Of a stretch of 64,000 nt of DNA, positions 55,933-64,000 are shown in pieces. A program made the translations under genes and the position numbers. How positions within the stretch are numbered: the first letter of the stretch is position 1; each line of letters opens with the position of its first letter. Origin of the DNA: Flavobacterium sp. N502536 (lineage in GTDB: Bacteria > Bacteroidota > Bacteroidia > Flavobacteriales > Flavobacteriaceae). Below the pieces are notes generated by a model. It did not search any database, was not told the origin of the DNA, and was given only the letters and a program-made list of their open reading frames with translations. The stretch spans positions 434,001 to 498,000 of the forward strand of contig NZ_CP110011.1 of the NCBI RefSeq assembly GCF_025947345.1, read 5' to 3'.

Positions 55933-57054
55933 ATGAAAAAAGTTATCTATTTTATTGCGCTATTATTGTCGTCAGGTTATTTGTTGGCGCAGACCGAAGA
56001 GGCATCCGTTAAAAAATGCATTGAAAATTACATTGATGGCAGTTCTTACAACAGACCTGAAAACATCGAAAAGGCATTTTATGCTGAGGCCAATCTCTTT
56101 TTAAGTCATAAAGACAAGGAGCTTTGGATTGTACCTGCCAGCGAATATGCCAAATGGTTTAAGAAAGACAATCCCGGACAATTTAATGGCCGTCTGGGCA
56201 GAATAATTTCAATTGATTTGTATAACAATATCGCTTTAGCCAAAGCAGAGATATTGATTCCCGACAAAAAAATGGAGTTTATTGATTTGTTTTTACTCAA
56301 AAAGCTTCAGGGTGAATGGAAAATAATCAGCAAATCGGCGAGTAGTTTAAGCACGAACAAGTCGGGACAGCGCATACTGTTTATCGTTTCTAATGCGCAC
56401 TATTATGGCAAATCGAACCTGGCAACGGGCAATAGCTTTCCTGAAATCGTAAATGCTTACCATACTTTTAAAACAGCAGGTTATACGGTTGATTTTGTGA
56501 GCCCGGAAGGCGGAAGTGTTCCATTAGCCTATATCAACACCTCCGATGCTTTACAAAAGCAATATTTATTTGACCCGGATTTTATGTATGCCCTAAAAAA
56601 CACCAAAAAACCAGCAGAAATTGATTCCAAAATTTACAAAGCCGTTCATTACATTGGTGGCGGAGCTGCGATGTATGATGTGCCTGAAAATAAAGAAATT
56701 CAGACTATTGCTTTAAAAGTATATGAGGAGAACAAGGGGATTATCTCTTCTGTTTGCCACGGAACTGCAGGAATAGTGAACTTAAAAACGAGTGATGGTG
56801 CTTATTTGGTAGCAGGAAAAAAAATTAGCGGTTACCCGGATTCCTATGAAAAACAAGGTGACGAATATTTTAAGTACTTCCCCTTTTTAATTCAAAAAAC
56901 AATTGAAGAAAGAGGCGGCACTTTTAAGTTTTCGGCACGTAACGTCTCCCATGTCGAAACGGACGGAAGAATTGTTACCGGACAAAATTTTCAATCGTCA
57001 AGCGGAGTGGCTTCAAAGATTATAGAATTAATAAACAATACTAAAAAAGAGTAA
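55933..57054 (+). CDS. Secreted fusion of NTF2-like and DJ-1/PfpI domains
   Basis: 373 residues with a signal peptide (cleavage near LLAQ). An NTF2/lumazine-like domain (~22-130) is fused to a DJ-1/PfpI class-I glutamine amidotransferase-like domain (~145-370). The nucleophile elbow is SSVCHGTAG (Cys ~275), with the nearby HYIGGGAAMYD glycine loop. DJ-1 members include chaperones, glyoxalases and proteases; which applies is unclear. Confidence 0.85.
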   Translation: MKKVIYFIALLLSSGYLLAQTEEASVKKCIENYIDGSSYNRPENIEKAFYAEANLFLSHKDKELWIVPASEYAKWFKKDNPGQFNGRLGRIISIDLYNNIALAKAEILIPDKKMEFIDLFLLKKLQGEWKIISKSASSLSTNKSGQRILFIVSNAHYYGKSNLATGNSFPEIVNAYHTFKTAGYTVDFVSPEGGSVPLAYINTSDALQKQYLFDPDFMYALKNTKKPAEIDSKIYKAVHYIGGGAAMYDVPENKEIQTIALKVYEENKGIISSVCHGTAGIVNLKTSDGAYLVAGKKISGYPDSYEKQGDEYFKYFPFLIQKTIEERGGTFKFSARNVSHVETDGRIVTGQNFQSSSGVASKIIELINNTKKE

Positions 57055-57092
57055 TACGCTATCGCACACATTTAAACTTCCACGATCAACTA

Positions 57093-57131
57093 AAAAAGCC
57101 TTTCGGGAATTTACTCCTGAAAGGCTTTTTA
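57093..57131. terminator. Bidirectional terminator between the DJ-1 gene and the RND operon
   Basis: AAAAAGCCTTTCGGGA pairs with TCCTGAAAGGCTTTTT, with T-runs both ways, between converging genes. Confidence 0.92.
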
Positions 57132-57152
57132 TCTACAAACTAACTATTACTC

Positions 57153-58601
57153 CTATTTCCAACCACCGCCTAAGTCTCTGTACACATGGACTGCAGCATT
57201 TAATTGTTCTTTTTTAGTATCTACCAATTCTAATTTTGCTTCTAATGCATCACGTTGTGTCATTAAAACTTCAAAATAATCGACTCTGGCCGATTTAAAC
57301 AAATCGTTAGAAACGTCTATTGAAGTATTTAAGGCATCTACCTGTTGCGATTTAAGATCATATCCTTTTTGCAGGTTTTCGATCTTAGAAAGCTGGTTGG
57401 ACACTTCTAAATAAGCATTCAAAATGGTACGATCGTAATTGTACAAGGCCTGAAGCTGTCTTGCATTTGCGCTTGCAAATTCAGCTTTAATTGCATTTCT
57501 GTTAATCAAAGGTGCGGCAAGATCTCCGGCCAATGAATACAAAATAGATTCCGGAAAAGTAAGCAAATAAGAAGGTTTAAAAGCCTGTACTCCTATCGCA
57601 GCCGAAATATTTAAAGAAGGATAAAACTCGGCACGAGCCGCTTTTACATCTAATTTTGAAGCTACTAATTCTAATTCTGCCTGCTTCACATCAGGGCGAT
57701 TCGCCAATAACTGAGACGGAATTCCTGAACTTACCGCTGCCGGTAACAAACTCAGGAAGTTGTTTGTATTGGTTCTTTTGATTTCCTGTGGATATCTTCC
57801 CAATAAAAAGTTGATTTTATTTTCCGTTTCTTTTATCTGCTGAAGAATTCCAAATTCAAGACTTTTTGAAGTTAAAACCTCAGCTTCAAATTTCTTCACT
57901 CCTAGTTCGGTAGCTCTGGCGGCCTGCTTCTGAATTTTTACAATTTCTAAAGCATTGCTCTGCAATTTGATGGTTTGTTTTACAATATCCAACTGCGTAT
58001 CTAAAGCCAGTAATTCGTAATACGAATCGGCCACTTCAGCAATAAGATTGGTAATCACAAAGTTTTTCCCTTCAACGGTTGCTAAATAGCGGTTTAAAGC
58101 TGCTTTCTTAGAGTTGCGCAGTTTTTTCCAGATGTCTACCTCCCAATTGGCATAAGCCGAAATGGTAAAATCTCCCAACGGATCAGGGGTTTCTACACCC
58201 GGTTTGATCTCGGTGTTGGCATCACCTGCACCCTGACTGGTATAACGACCTACTTTTTCTACTCCTGCTCCGGCGCGAACACCAACAGTTGGTAATAAAA
58301 GTCCTTTTTTTACACGGATGTCGTTTCTTGCAATTTCGATTTCCTGCAACGTAATGTTTAACTCCTGATTGTTCTTCAGGGCAACATCAATAAGGTCAAC
58401 CAGATTTTGATCTTTAAAGTAATCTTTCCAGCTTAGTGCTGAGGTGTTATTGTTTACATCCTGAGTTTGGGCTGTTGCACCAAATGACTCCGGAACCGGC
58501 GTGCTTGTTACTGCTGTCTCAGGAGCAGGGGCTTTACACCCTGCAACCGTAAGACATATACTCAATGCAATACCGTATTGATAGGTTTTGAATTTATACA
58601 T
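57153..58601 (-). CDS. RND efflux outer-membrane channel lipoprotein (TolC/NodT family)
   Basis: 482 residues from MYKFKTYQYG (58601), lipobox LTVAGC. The outer-membrane factor fold shows paired repeats, e.g. DLIDVALKNNQELNITLQEI early and RPDVKQAELELVASKLDVKAARAEFYPSLNISA in the second half. It completes the tripartite pump; its start overlaps the pump stop. Confidence 0.94.
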   Translation of the reverse strand: MYKFKTYQYGIALSICLTVAGCKAPAPETAVTSTPVPESFGATAQTQDVNNNTSALSWKDYFKDQNLVDLIDVALKNNQELNITLQEIEIARNDIRVKKGLLLPTVGVRAGAGVEKVGRYTSQGAGDANTEIKPGVETPDPLGDFTISAYANWEVDIWKKLRNSKKAALNRYLATVEGKNFVITNLIAEVADSYYELLALDTQLDIVKQTIKLQSNALEIVKIQKQAARATELGVKKFEAEVLTSKSLEFGILQQIKETENKINFLLGRYPQEIKRTNTNNFLSLLPAAVSSGIPSQLLANRPDVKQAELELVASKLDVKAARAEFYPSLNISAAIGVQAFKPSYLLTFPESILYSLAGDLAAPLINRNAIKAEFASANARQLQALYNYDRTILNAYLEVSNQLSKIENLQKGYDLKSQQVDALNTSIDVSNDLFKSARVDYFEVLMTQRDALEAKLELVDTKKEQLNAAVHVYRDLGGGWK

Positions 58602-61600
58602 GATTGTTGTCAATTTCTTCTGTTAATGGATTCTCTTCTTCATGTTTCACCAATTTGTGTTTCTCTGCTATTTTTCCAAAAATGTAATACAAGCCCGGAA
58701 TTACAAACACCCCACAAATAGTTCCGATAAGCATACCTCCCGCAGCGGCTGTACCAATAGTACGGTTTCCAATTTTTCCCGGACCGGTAGCAAAAGCAAG
58801 CGGTAATAAACCGGCAATAAAAGCAAATGAAGTCATCAAAATTGGACGGAACCTCGCTTTAGCTCCTTCCATTGCTGCTTCAAGAACTGATTTACCTGCG
58901 GCATGTCGCTGAATCGCAAACTCTACAATCAGTACGGCATTTTTACCCAGTAAACCAATAAGCATTACCATGGCCACCTGTGCATAAATGTTGTTTTCCA
59001 ATCCTGTTAATTTCAGTAAAAGGAAAGCACCAAAAATACCTGCCGGTAAAGAAAGAATTACAGATAACGGCAAAATAAAACTCTCGTATTGCGCTGCCAG
59101 TACCAGATACACAAATCCCAAACAGATCAAAAATACCCAAATGGCCTGATTCCCCTGTGCCACCTCATCGGCAGAAATACCTGCCCAGTCAATGTCATAT
59201 CCCCTTGGTAATTTTTTGGCGGCTACTTCCTGAATAACTTTAATGGCCGTACCAGAACTATAACCCGGTGCAGCAGAACCACTAATTTGTGTAGAAGTGT
59301 ACATGTTGTGACGGGTAATTTCAGAAAGCCCGTATACTTTTTCCAATCTCATGAAAGCAGAAAAAGGCACCATTTCATCGCGGTTGTTTTTTACATATAG
59401 TTTTAAAATATCATCCGGCTGAGCACGATACTCCGGCGAAGCCTGAACGATTACTTTGTAGTTGATTCCGAATTTAATAAAACTAATTTCGTAGTTACTT
59501 CCCACAAGAGTTGACAAAGTGTTCATCGCATTTTCGATAGAAACACCCTTTTGCTGTGCCAAATCGTTGTCGACTTTCATCATGTATTGAGGGAAACTGG
59601 AACTATAAAAACTAAATACATTTGATAATTCCGGATGTCTGTTCAATTCAGCAACAAAATCGTTATTTACCTGCTCGGTTTTTTTGTAATCTCCTGAACC
59701 CGTTTTATCTAATAAACGAAGCTCAAATCCTCCCGCAGCACCATATCCCGGTACAGCAGGCGGTTGGAAAAATTCGATATTTGCTCCCGCAATGTCTTTA
59801 CATTTTTCCTCCATCTCATGCATAATCTCCAAAACAGATTCTTTTCTTTCGCTCCAGTCTTTAAGATTCACCAAACAGGTTCCTGAGTTGGCTCCTGTAC
59901 CTTCAGACAGAATTTCGTAACCCGCTAACGAGGAAACCGATTTCACCCCATCAATGTCTTCAGCAATCTTTTGAACTCTTTCTGCAATATTATTGGTTCT
60001 TTCTAATGATGAACCCGGAGGTGTCTGAATAACCGCATAAAACATTCCCTGATCCTCATTCGGAATAAATCCGGACGGAACGGTACTGCTTATTAACCAT
60101 GTTCCGGCACAAAATCCTACCAAAGCAACAATCGTAACAGCTCTTCTGTTTACGATTTTGGCTAATACATTTTGATATTTACCCTGAGCTAGGTTAAACT
60201 TATTGTTAAAACCGTCTATAAACACATTGATCGGTGTTTTCTTTTTAGGCTGACCGTGATTATTTTTCAACATCATCGCACAAAGTGCCGGTGTCAATGT
60301 CAAAGCCACAATACCCGAAAGTATAATTGCGGTTGCCATAGTCACCGAAAACTGTCTGTAAAATACTCCCACAGGACCAGACATGAAGGCTACAGGAATA
60401 AATACTGCCGCCATCAGGAAGGTAATCGCAATAATCGCCCCTGCAATTTCATGCATCGCTTTTTTAGTCGCTTTAAACGCTGACAGATGCTCTTCTTCCA
60501 TCTTGGCGTGAACCGCTTCGATCACTACAATCGCATCATCGACGACGACCCCAATTGCCAATACTAAAGCAAACAAGGTGATTAAGTTCAATGAAATATC
60601 AAAGAATGTCATGAATACAAAGGTTCCAATTAACGATACCGGTACCGCAATTGCCGGAATAACGGTCGAACGCCAGTCGCCTAAGAAAAGGAATACGACT
60701 AAACCTACCAGTATAAAAGCTTCAACCAAAGTGTGAATTACCTTTTCGATAGAAGCATCCAGGAACTTAGAAACATCATATGAAATTTCATAATCCATTC
60801 CTTTTGGAAATTTTTGTTTGATTTTTTCCAATTTAGCCTTTACCTCTTCAATTACCTGATTGGCATTACTTCCGAAAGACTGTTTTAATACGATAGCTGC
60901 AGATGGCTTACCATTTAAGTTGGAATAAATATCATACATAGAACTGCCAAATTCAATATTGGCAATATCTTTCAAACGTAAAAGCTCTCCATTAGCATTT
61001 GACTTGATCACAATATTTCCATACTGCTCTTTTGTGGTAAAACGCCCGGAATACTTCAATACATATTCAAACGCCTGAGAACGTTTACCGGAACTTTCTC
61101 CTGTTTTACCCGGAGAAGCCTCCAAACTCTGACTTGATAATGCCTCCATTACCTCATCGGCAGAAATTTTATAAGCCAGCATACGATCTGGTTTCAGCCA
61201 GATACGCATCGCATATTCACGAGTTCCTAAAATATCTCCTGAACCAATACCGTTTACCCTTTTCAATTCTGAAAGTACGTTGATATCGGCGTAGTTGTAC
61301 AAGAACTTCATATCGGTATTTTTATCTGTACTGTAAAGATTCACGTACATCAACATACTCGGTACTTCTCGTGTAATTTTAATCCCCTCTCTAATAACCA
61401 GCGGAGGTAATTTATTGGTAACCGAAGCCACACGGTTCTGCACATTAATCGCAGCCTGATTAGGATCTGTTCCTAAGTTAAACACTACTTTTATAGTTGC
61501 TTCACCGTCATTTCCGGCATCAGACGCCATGTATTTCATTCCCGGAACTCCATTCAGGGCTCTTTCTAAAGGAATAATAACCGCCTTGATCATCAATTCA

Positions 61601-61761
61601 CCATTAGATCCTGGATAATCAGCAGTAACGTTCACCATTGGTGGTGAGATTGTAGGGAATTGTGTAATAGGTAAATTCAATACCGACAATACTCCTAAAA
61701 AGACGATTATAAGCGATATTACTATCGACAGTACAGGTCTTTGAATAAATTTATTAAACAT
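58594..61761 (-). CDS. RND multidrug efflux pump, HAE1 (AcrB-like)
   Basis: 1055-residue inner-membrane transporter. N-terminal FIQRPVLSIVISLIIVFLGVLSVLNLPITQFP and the proton-relay helix GVVVDDAIVVIEAV (paired Asp in TM4) are standard for AcrB. Twelve helices and two porter loops. It exports drugs, bile-type or lipid compounds together with the adaptor and channel encoded on either side. Confidence 0.96.
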   Translation of the reverse strand: MFNKFIQRPVLSIVISLIIVFLGVLSVLNLPITQFPTISPPMVNVTADYPGSNGELMIKAVIIPLERALNGVPGMKYMASDAGNDGEATIKVVFNLGTDPNQAAINVQNRVASVTNKLPPLVIREGIKITREVPSMLMYVNLYSTDKNTDMKFLYNYADINVLSELKRVNGIGSGDILGTREYAMRIWLKPDRMLAYKISADEVMEALSSQSLEASPGKTGESSGKRSQAFEYVLKYSGRFTTKEQYGNIVIKSNANGELLRLKDIANIEFGSSMYDIYSNLNGKPSAAIVLKQSFGSNANQVIEEVKAKLEKIKQKFPKGMDYEISYDVSKFLDASIEKVIHTLVEAFILVGLVVFLFLGDWRSTVIPAIAVPVSLIGTFVFMTFFDISLNLITLFALVLAIGVVVDDAIVVIEAVHAKMEEEHLSAFKATKKAMHEIAGAIIAITFLMAAVFIPVAFMSGPVGVFYRQFSVTMATAIILSGIVALTLTPALCAMMLKNNHGQPKKKTPINVFIDGFNNKFNLAQGKYQNVLAKIVNRRAVTIVALVGFCAGTWLISSTVPSGFIPNEDQGMFYAVIQTPPGSSLERTNNIAERVQKIAEDIDGVKSVSSLAGYEILSEGTGANSGTCLVNLKDWSERKESVLEIMHEMEEKCKDIAGANIEFFQPPAVPGYGAAGGFELRLLDKTGSGDYKKTEQVNNDFVAELNRHPELSNVFSFYSSSFPQYMMKVDNDLAQQKGVSIENAMNTLSTLVGSNYEISFIKFGINYKVIVQASPEYRAQPDDILKLYVKNNRDEMVPFSAFMRLEKVYGLSEITRHNMYTSTQISGSAAPGYSSGTAIKVIQEVAAKKLPRGYDIDWAGISADEVAQGNQAIWVFLICLGFVYLVLAAQYESFILPLSVILSLPAGIFGAFLLLKLTGLENNIYAQVAMVMLIGLLGKNAVLIVEFAIQRHAAGKSVLEAAMEGAKARFRPILMTSFAFIAGLLPLAFATGPGKIGNRTIGTAAAGGMLIGTICGVFVIPGLYYIFGKIAEKHKLVKHEEENPLTEEIDNNHV

Positions 61762-61785
61762 TTTATCGTATTTTAATGATTAAAC

Positions 61786-62868
61786 CTATTCTGCTTTTAA
61801 GCGTAAATTGTTCATTACCGCTTTAGGAGATTGGAATTCATATTTGATTTTGTCGTTTTCTTTTACTTTCTGAACGCCTTCCAATAAAATTCTGTCATTT
61901 TCGGTAAGTCCGGTTCTGATCACGTACAAATCAGGAATTTCGCCTGTTATGGTGATTTCTCTTGAGTTTACTTTATTGTTTTTATCGATCACAAAAACGT
62001 ATTTTTTATCCTGAATTTCATACGTCGCTTTTTGTGGAATTACGATTGCATTTTTAAGCGGTACAAGCATTTGAACCTGTCCGGTTTCTCCATTTCTAAG
62101 CAATTTCCCTGAATTAGGAAAACGCGCTCTGAAAGCGATGTTTCCGGTTTCATTGTTAAATTCACTTTCAATAACTTCTACATTTCCTTTTTCCTTAAAA
62201 GTTTCGCCATTAGCCAAAACCAGACTTACTTTATTATCAGCACGGTCTTTTACATTGGTTTCATATTGCAGGTATTCAGGTTCTGAAACGTTGAAGTATG
62301 CAAACATCTGACTGTTGTCTGAAAGACTCGTCATCAATTCGCCTTCATCAATAAGACTTCCTAATTTTAAAGGGATACGGTCGATAGTTCCGTCAAACGG
62401 GGCTCTGATTTCTGTAAATGACAAATGAAGTTTTGCCAATGCCACTTCGGCTCTTGCAGATTGCAATTTTGCCTGTGCTACACTTAGTTCGTTTTTAGAA
62501 ACGATATTTTTGTCTGCCAGTAATTTGGCATTTTGCAGTTCGATTTCTACTGATTTTTGTTCAGCTTGTGCTTTCAATAATTCTGCCTGATACATGTTTG
62601 GCATAATTTTAAACAACAGCTGCCCTTTTTTTACAAATTGTCCTTCATCGACATAGATGTTTTGTAAAAAACCTTTTTCCTGAGCACGAATTTCAATGTT
62701 TCGTACCGATTTAATTTGTGAAACGTACTGTTTCGTAAACGAAGTGTCTATTCTTACTGCATTGGTAGCCGTAAATTTTTCTACTTCTTCTTTCTCTTCT
62801 TTTTTAGCTGTACAGCTAGTAAGGCACACTAGGGCAATTAAGCCAGTGAACAAGATAATTCTTTTCAT
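61786..62868 (-). CDS. RND efflux periplasmic adaptor lipoprotein (MFP)
   Basis: 360 residues, lipobox CLTSC. Lipoyl/hairpin region: RAQEKGFLQNIYVDEGQFVKKGQLLF, coiled hairpin at ~95-145, then AKLHLSFTEIRAPFDGTID. First gene of the three-gene operon. No regulator gene is adjacent. Confidence 0.94.
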   Translation of the reverse strand: MKRIILFTGLIALVCLTSCTAKKEEKEEVEKFTATNAVRIDTSFTKQYVSQIKSVRNIEIRAQEKGFLQNIYVDEGQFVKKGQLLFKIMPNMYQAELLKAQAEQKSVEIELQNAKLLADKNIVSKNELSVAQAKLQSARAEVALAKLHLSFTEIRAPFDGTIDRIPLKLGSLIDEGELMTSLSDNSQMFAYFNVSEPEYLQYETNVKDRADNKVSLVLANGETFKEKGNVEVIESEFNNETGNIAFRARFPNSGKLLRNGETGQVQMLVPLKNAIVIPQKATYEIQDKKYVFVIDKNNKVNSREITITGEIPDLYVIRTGLTENDRILLEGVQKVKENDKIKYEFQSPKAVMNNLRLKAE

Positions 62869-63041
62869 GATTTTATTGGAAATTAAGCGATTGAGTGCTT
62901 GGAATACAGAGATTCCTTTAGATGAAAAAATGCATCAGCCAGCCTTAGTCAGAACTTAACTTTCATATAAGATGAGGTAGAAAAAAATACATCAACAGAA
63001 TATTCAGATCACAACTTAGGTAACCGATGTATACTGTTGAA

Positions 63042-63425
63042 TCAAATCCTTAAAACTCGTTGAGTAATGTAGATAGGATTTGAGTTGCCACAAAATGGCA
63101 GGAAGATTTTAAAACGATTGTAATCATTTACACCAGTCTGACTTGCAAAGGAAAGGTACCAACTGTCAAGTAAACTGTAGTTTGTTGCAAAAAACTTATT
63201 CGTAAGTCCATCTTTAAGATCATCACTTCCAAGATATTCTTCTTCAGTATCAATATCAGCATCTTCAATAATTGAACTGCCTTGTTCCTGATTGGTGAAT
63301 TTTACCCGGTGCTTTTTCTCAAGATTATGAGGATGAGTATCTTTAGGAGTACCCGCATTAAGATATTGCCCTCCGCCTAACAGAAGCAAATTCATGAATA
63401 CTAAAAATACTACTAACTTTCTCAT
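63042..63425 (-). CDS. Small secreted protein of unknown function
   Basis: 127 residues with a signal peptide (cleavage near LNAG). The mature part is acidic in the middle (IEDADIDTEEEYLGSDD) and ends in an aromatic, hydrophobic stretch with one Cys (FCGNS). No family recognised. A candidate promoter lies just upstream. Confidence 0.7.
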   Translation of the reverse strand: MRKLVVFLVFMNLLLLGGGQYLNAGTPKDTHPHNLEKKHRVKFTNQEQGSSIIEDADIDTEEEYLGSDDLKDGLTNKFFATNYSLLDSWYLSFASQTGVNDYNRFKIFLPFCGNSNPIYITQRVLRI

Positions 63426-63432
63426 TTGGGTG

Positions 63433-63509
63433 CGAAAGTAAGGAAAGTATCGAAAGAAAAAAAGATTTTTTTATAAGCTTTAACATTTAAAAAAGGCGAA
63501 AACGTTTTC
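63433..63509 (-). promoter_or_regulatory. Candidate promoter and palindromic operator for the small secreted protein
   Basis: On the minus strand TACTTTCG (63433-63440) resembles TAnnTTTG, 7 bp from the ATG. The perfect palindrome GAAAACGTTTTC (63498-63509) lies ~57 bp further upstream and looks like a LacI-type operator. Confidence 0.45.
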
Positions 63510-63684
63510 ATGATTTTATTACACACTATTTCTGATAAAAAAATATCGTTTTTTGCTAAAAAATCATAAAAAATTAAGTCCGTATCAGAATCGAATTAAT
63601 AAGGTTCTTAAAATCAATAAAAAAACATCAAAATCGCAAATATCTGACCCTGTATGTTTTATTCCGTAAAATTCATTTTGTTTC

Positions 63685-64000
63685 CTAGAGCAAAACTTTC
63701 ATTATGGTAAATTCCTGTCCTGCTTTTCTAAAAGTCTGATGGGTATCTATCAATCCGAATTTCTCATAAAAAGATTTTTTACTGCTTCGTGCATTACACC
63801 AGACTTTTTTCAAATTTTTCTCTTTTGCCAACTTCAAAATGTATTTTACAAGTTCAGATCCGATGCCTTTTCCCTGATATTCTTCCAGAGTTGCCAATTT
63901 TCTGAACTGTAGTTCGTTATTATTCACAAAACAAGAAACTATTGCCACTAATTTTTCTGCAATAAAAACACCAAAATGCAGTCCTAAAACATCTTCTTCT
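63685..64000 (-). CDS. GNAT acetyltransferase (5' end outside window)
   Basis: The C-terminal ~104 residues of a GNAT. The frame is open to the window edge; an apparent start at 63948 is only an internal GTG. Acetyl-CoA loop QGKGIGSELVKYIL, then KKVWCNARSSKKSFYEKFGL. Substrate unknown. Confidence 0.88.
   Translation of the reverse strand, partial: EEDVLGLHFGVFIAEKLVAIVSCFVNNNELQFRKLATLEEYQGKGIGSELVKYILKLAKEKNLKKVWCNARSSKKSFYEKFGLIDTHQTFRKAGQEFTIMKVLL

Overview
The window is a chromosomal segment of a Bacteroidota member, most likely Flavobacterium or a close relative. The DNA is AT-rich. It carries a SusC/SusD pair, a hybrid two-component regulator, many Cys-anchored lipoproteins and promoter boxes of the TAnnTTTG type. 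Several dispersed repeat families resemble those common in flavobacterial genomes. I see no rRNA, tRNA, CRISPR array or intact transposase.

Region 1 (1-22.6 kb) is a polysaccharide utilization locus that fits heparin/heparan sulfate or a related glycosaminoglycan. In order it holds a PL12 heparinase (cut by the window edge), a SusC transporter broken by a one-base frameshift, a SusD with an unusual inserted repeat domain, a ROK sugar kinase, a formylglycine-type sulfatase, a second heparinase-fold lyase, a hybrid two-component sensor-regulator, a DUF4861 protein, KduD, and a NagB-PIG-L fusion. Together these would bind, import, cut, desulfate and feed both sugars into central metabolism: the uronate through KduD and the amino sugar through the kinase and NagB. 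Large arrays of short palindromic repeats lie at 1.7-2.5 kb and 22.6-23.5 kb.

Region 2 (23.5-37.5 kb) is ordinary accessory content: an AraC regulator with an NmrA-like reductase and a small membrane protein; a TetR / small protein / MFS efflux operon with a visible operator; a zincin-like lipoprotein paired with a beta-propeller lipoprotein; a GT2 synthase; a CPA1 antiporter; and an MscS channel.

Region 3 (37.5-51.5 kb) is the most interesting. A divergent module occurs twice: a membrane protein of unknown family on the minus strand faces a 60-residue proline-tailed lipopeptide (shared ADGPGD motif) and a TPR sensor histidine kinase. Copy A also has a response regulator and copy B does not. 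Both copies share a structured intergenic region, about 10-bp phased repeats, and a terminator-like hairpin that contains the kinase start codon. Between the copies lie a six-gene operon (small Cys protein, DUF4236, Excalibur, TerB-like, coiled-coil membrane protein, VWA-like lipoprotein) and an orphan HsdR_N-type nuclease. The operon and the nuclease gene share a promoter element at identical spacing, so they look like one stress or defence regulon. A GH1 beta-glucosidase follows.

Region 4 (51.5-64 kb) holds a 5'-nucleotidase divergent from a DeoR regulator, two AraC regulators with SnoaL/NTF2 and DJ-1 type proteins, a complete RND efflux operon (adaptor, pump, outer-membrane channel), a small secreted protein, and a GNAT acetyltransferase cut by the window edge.
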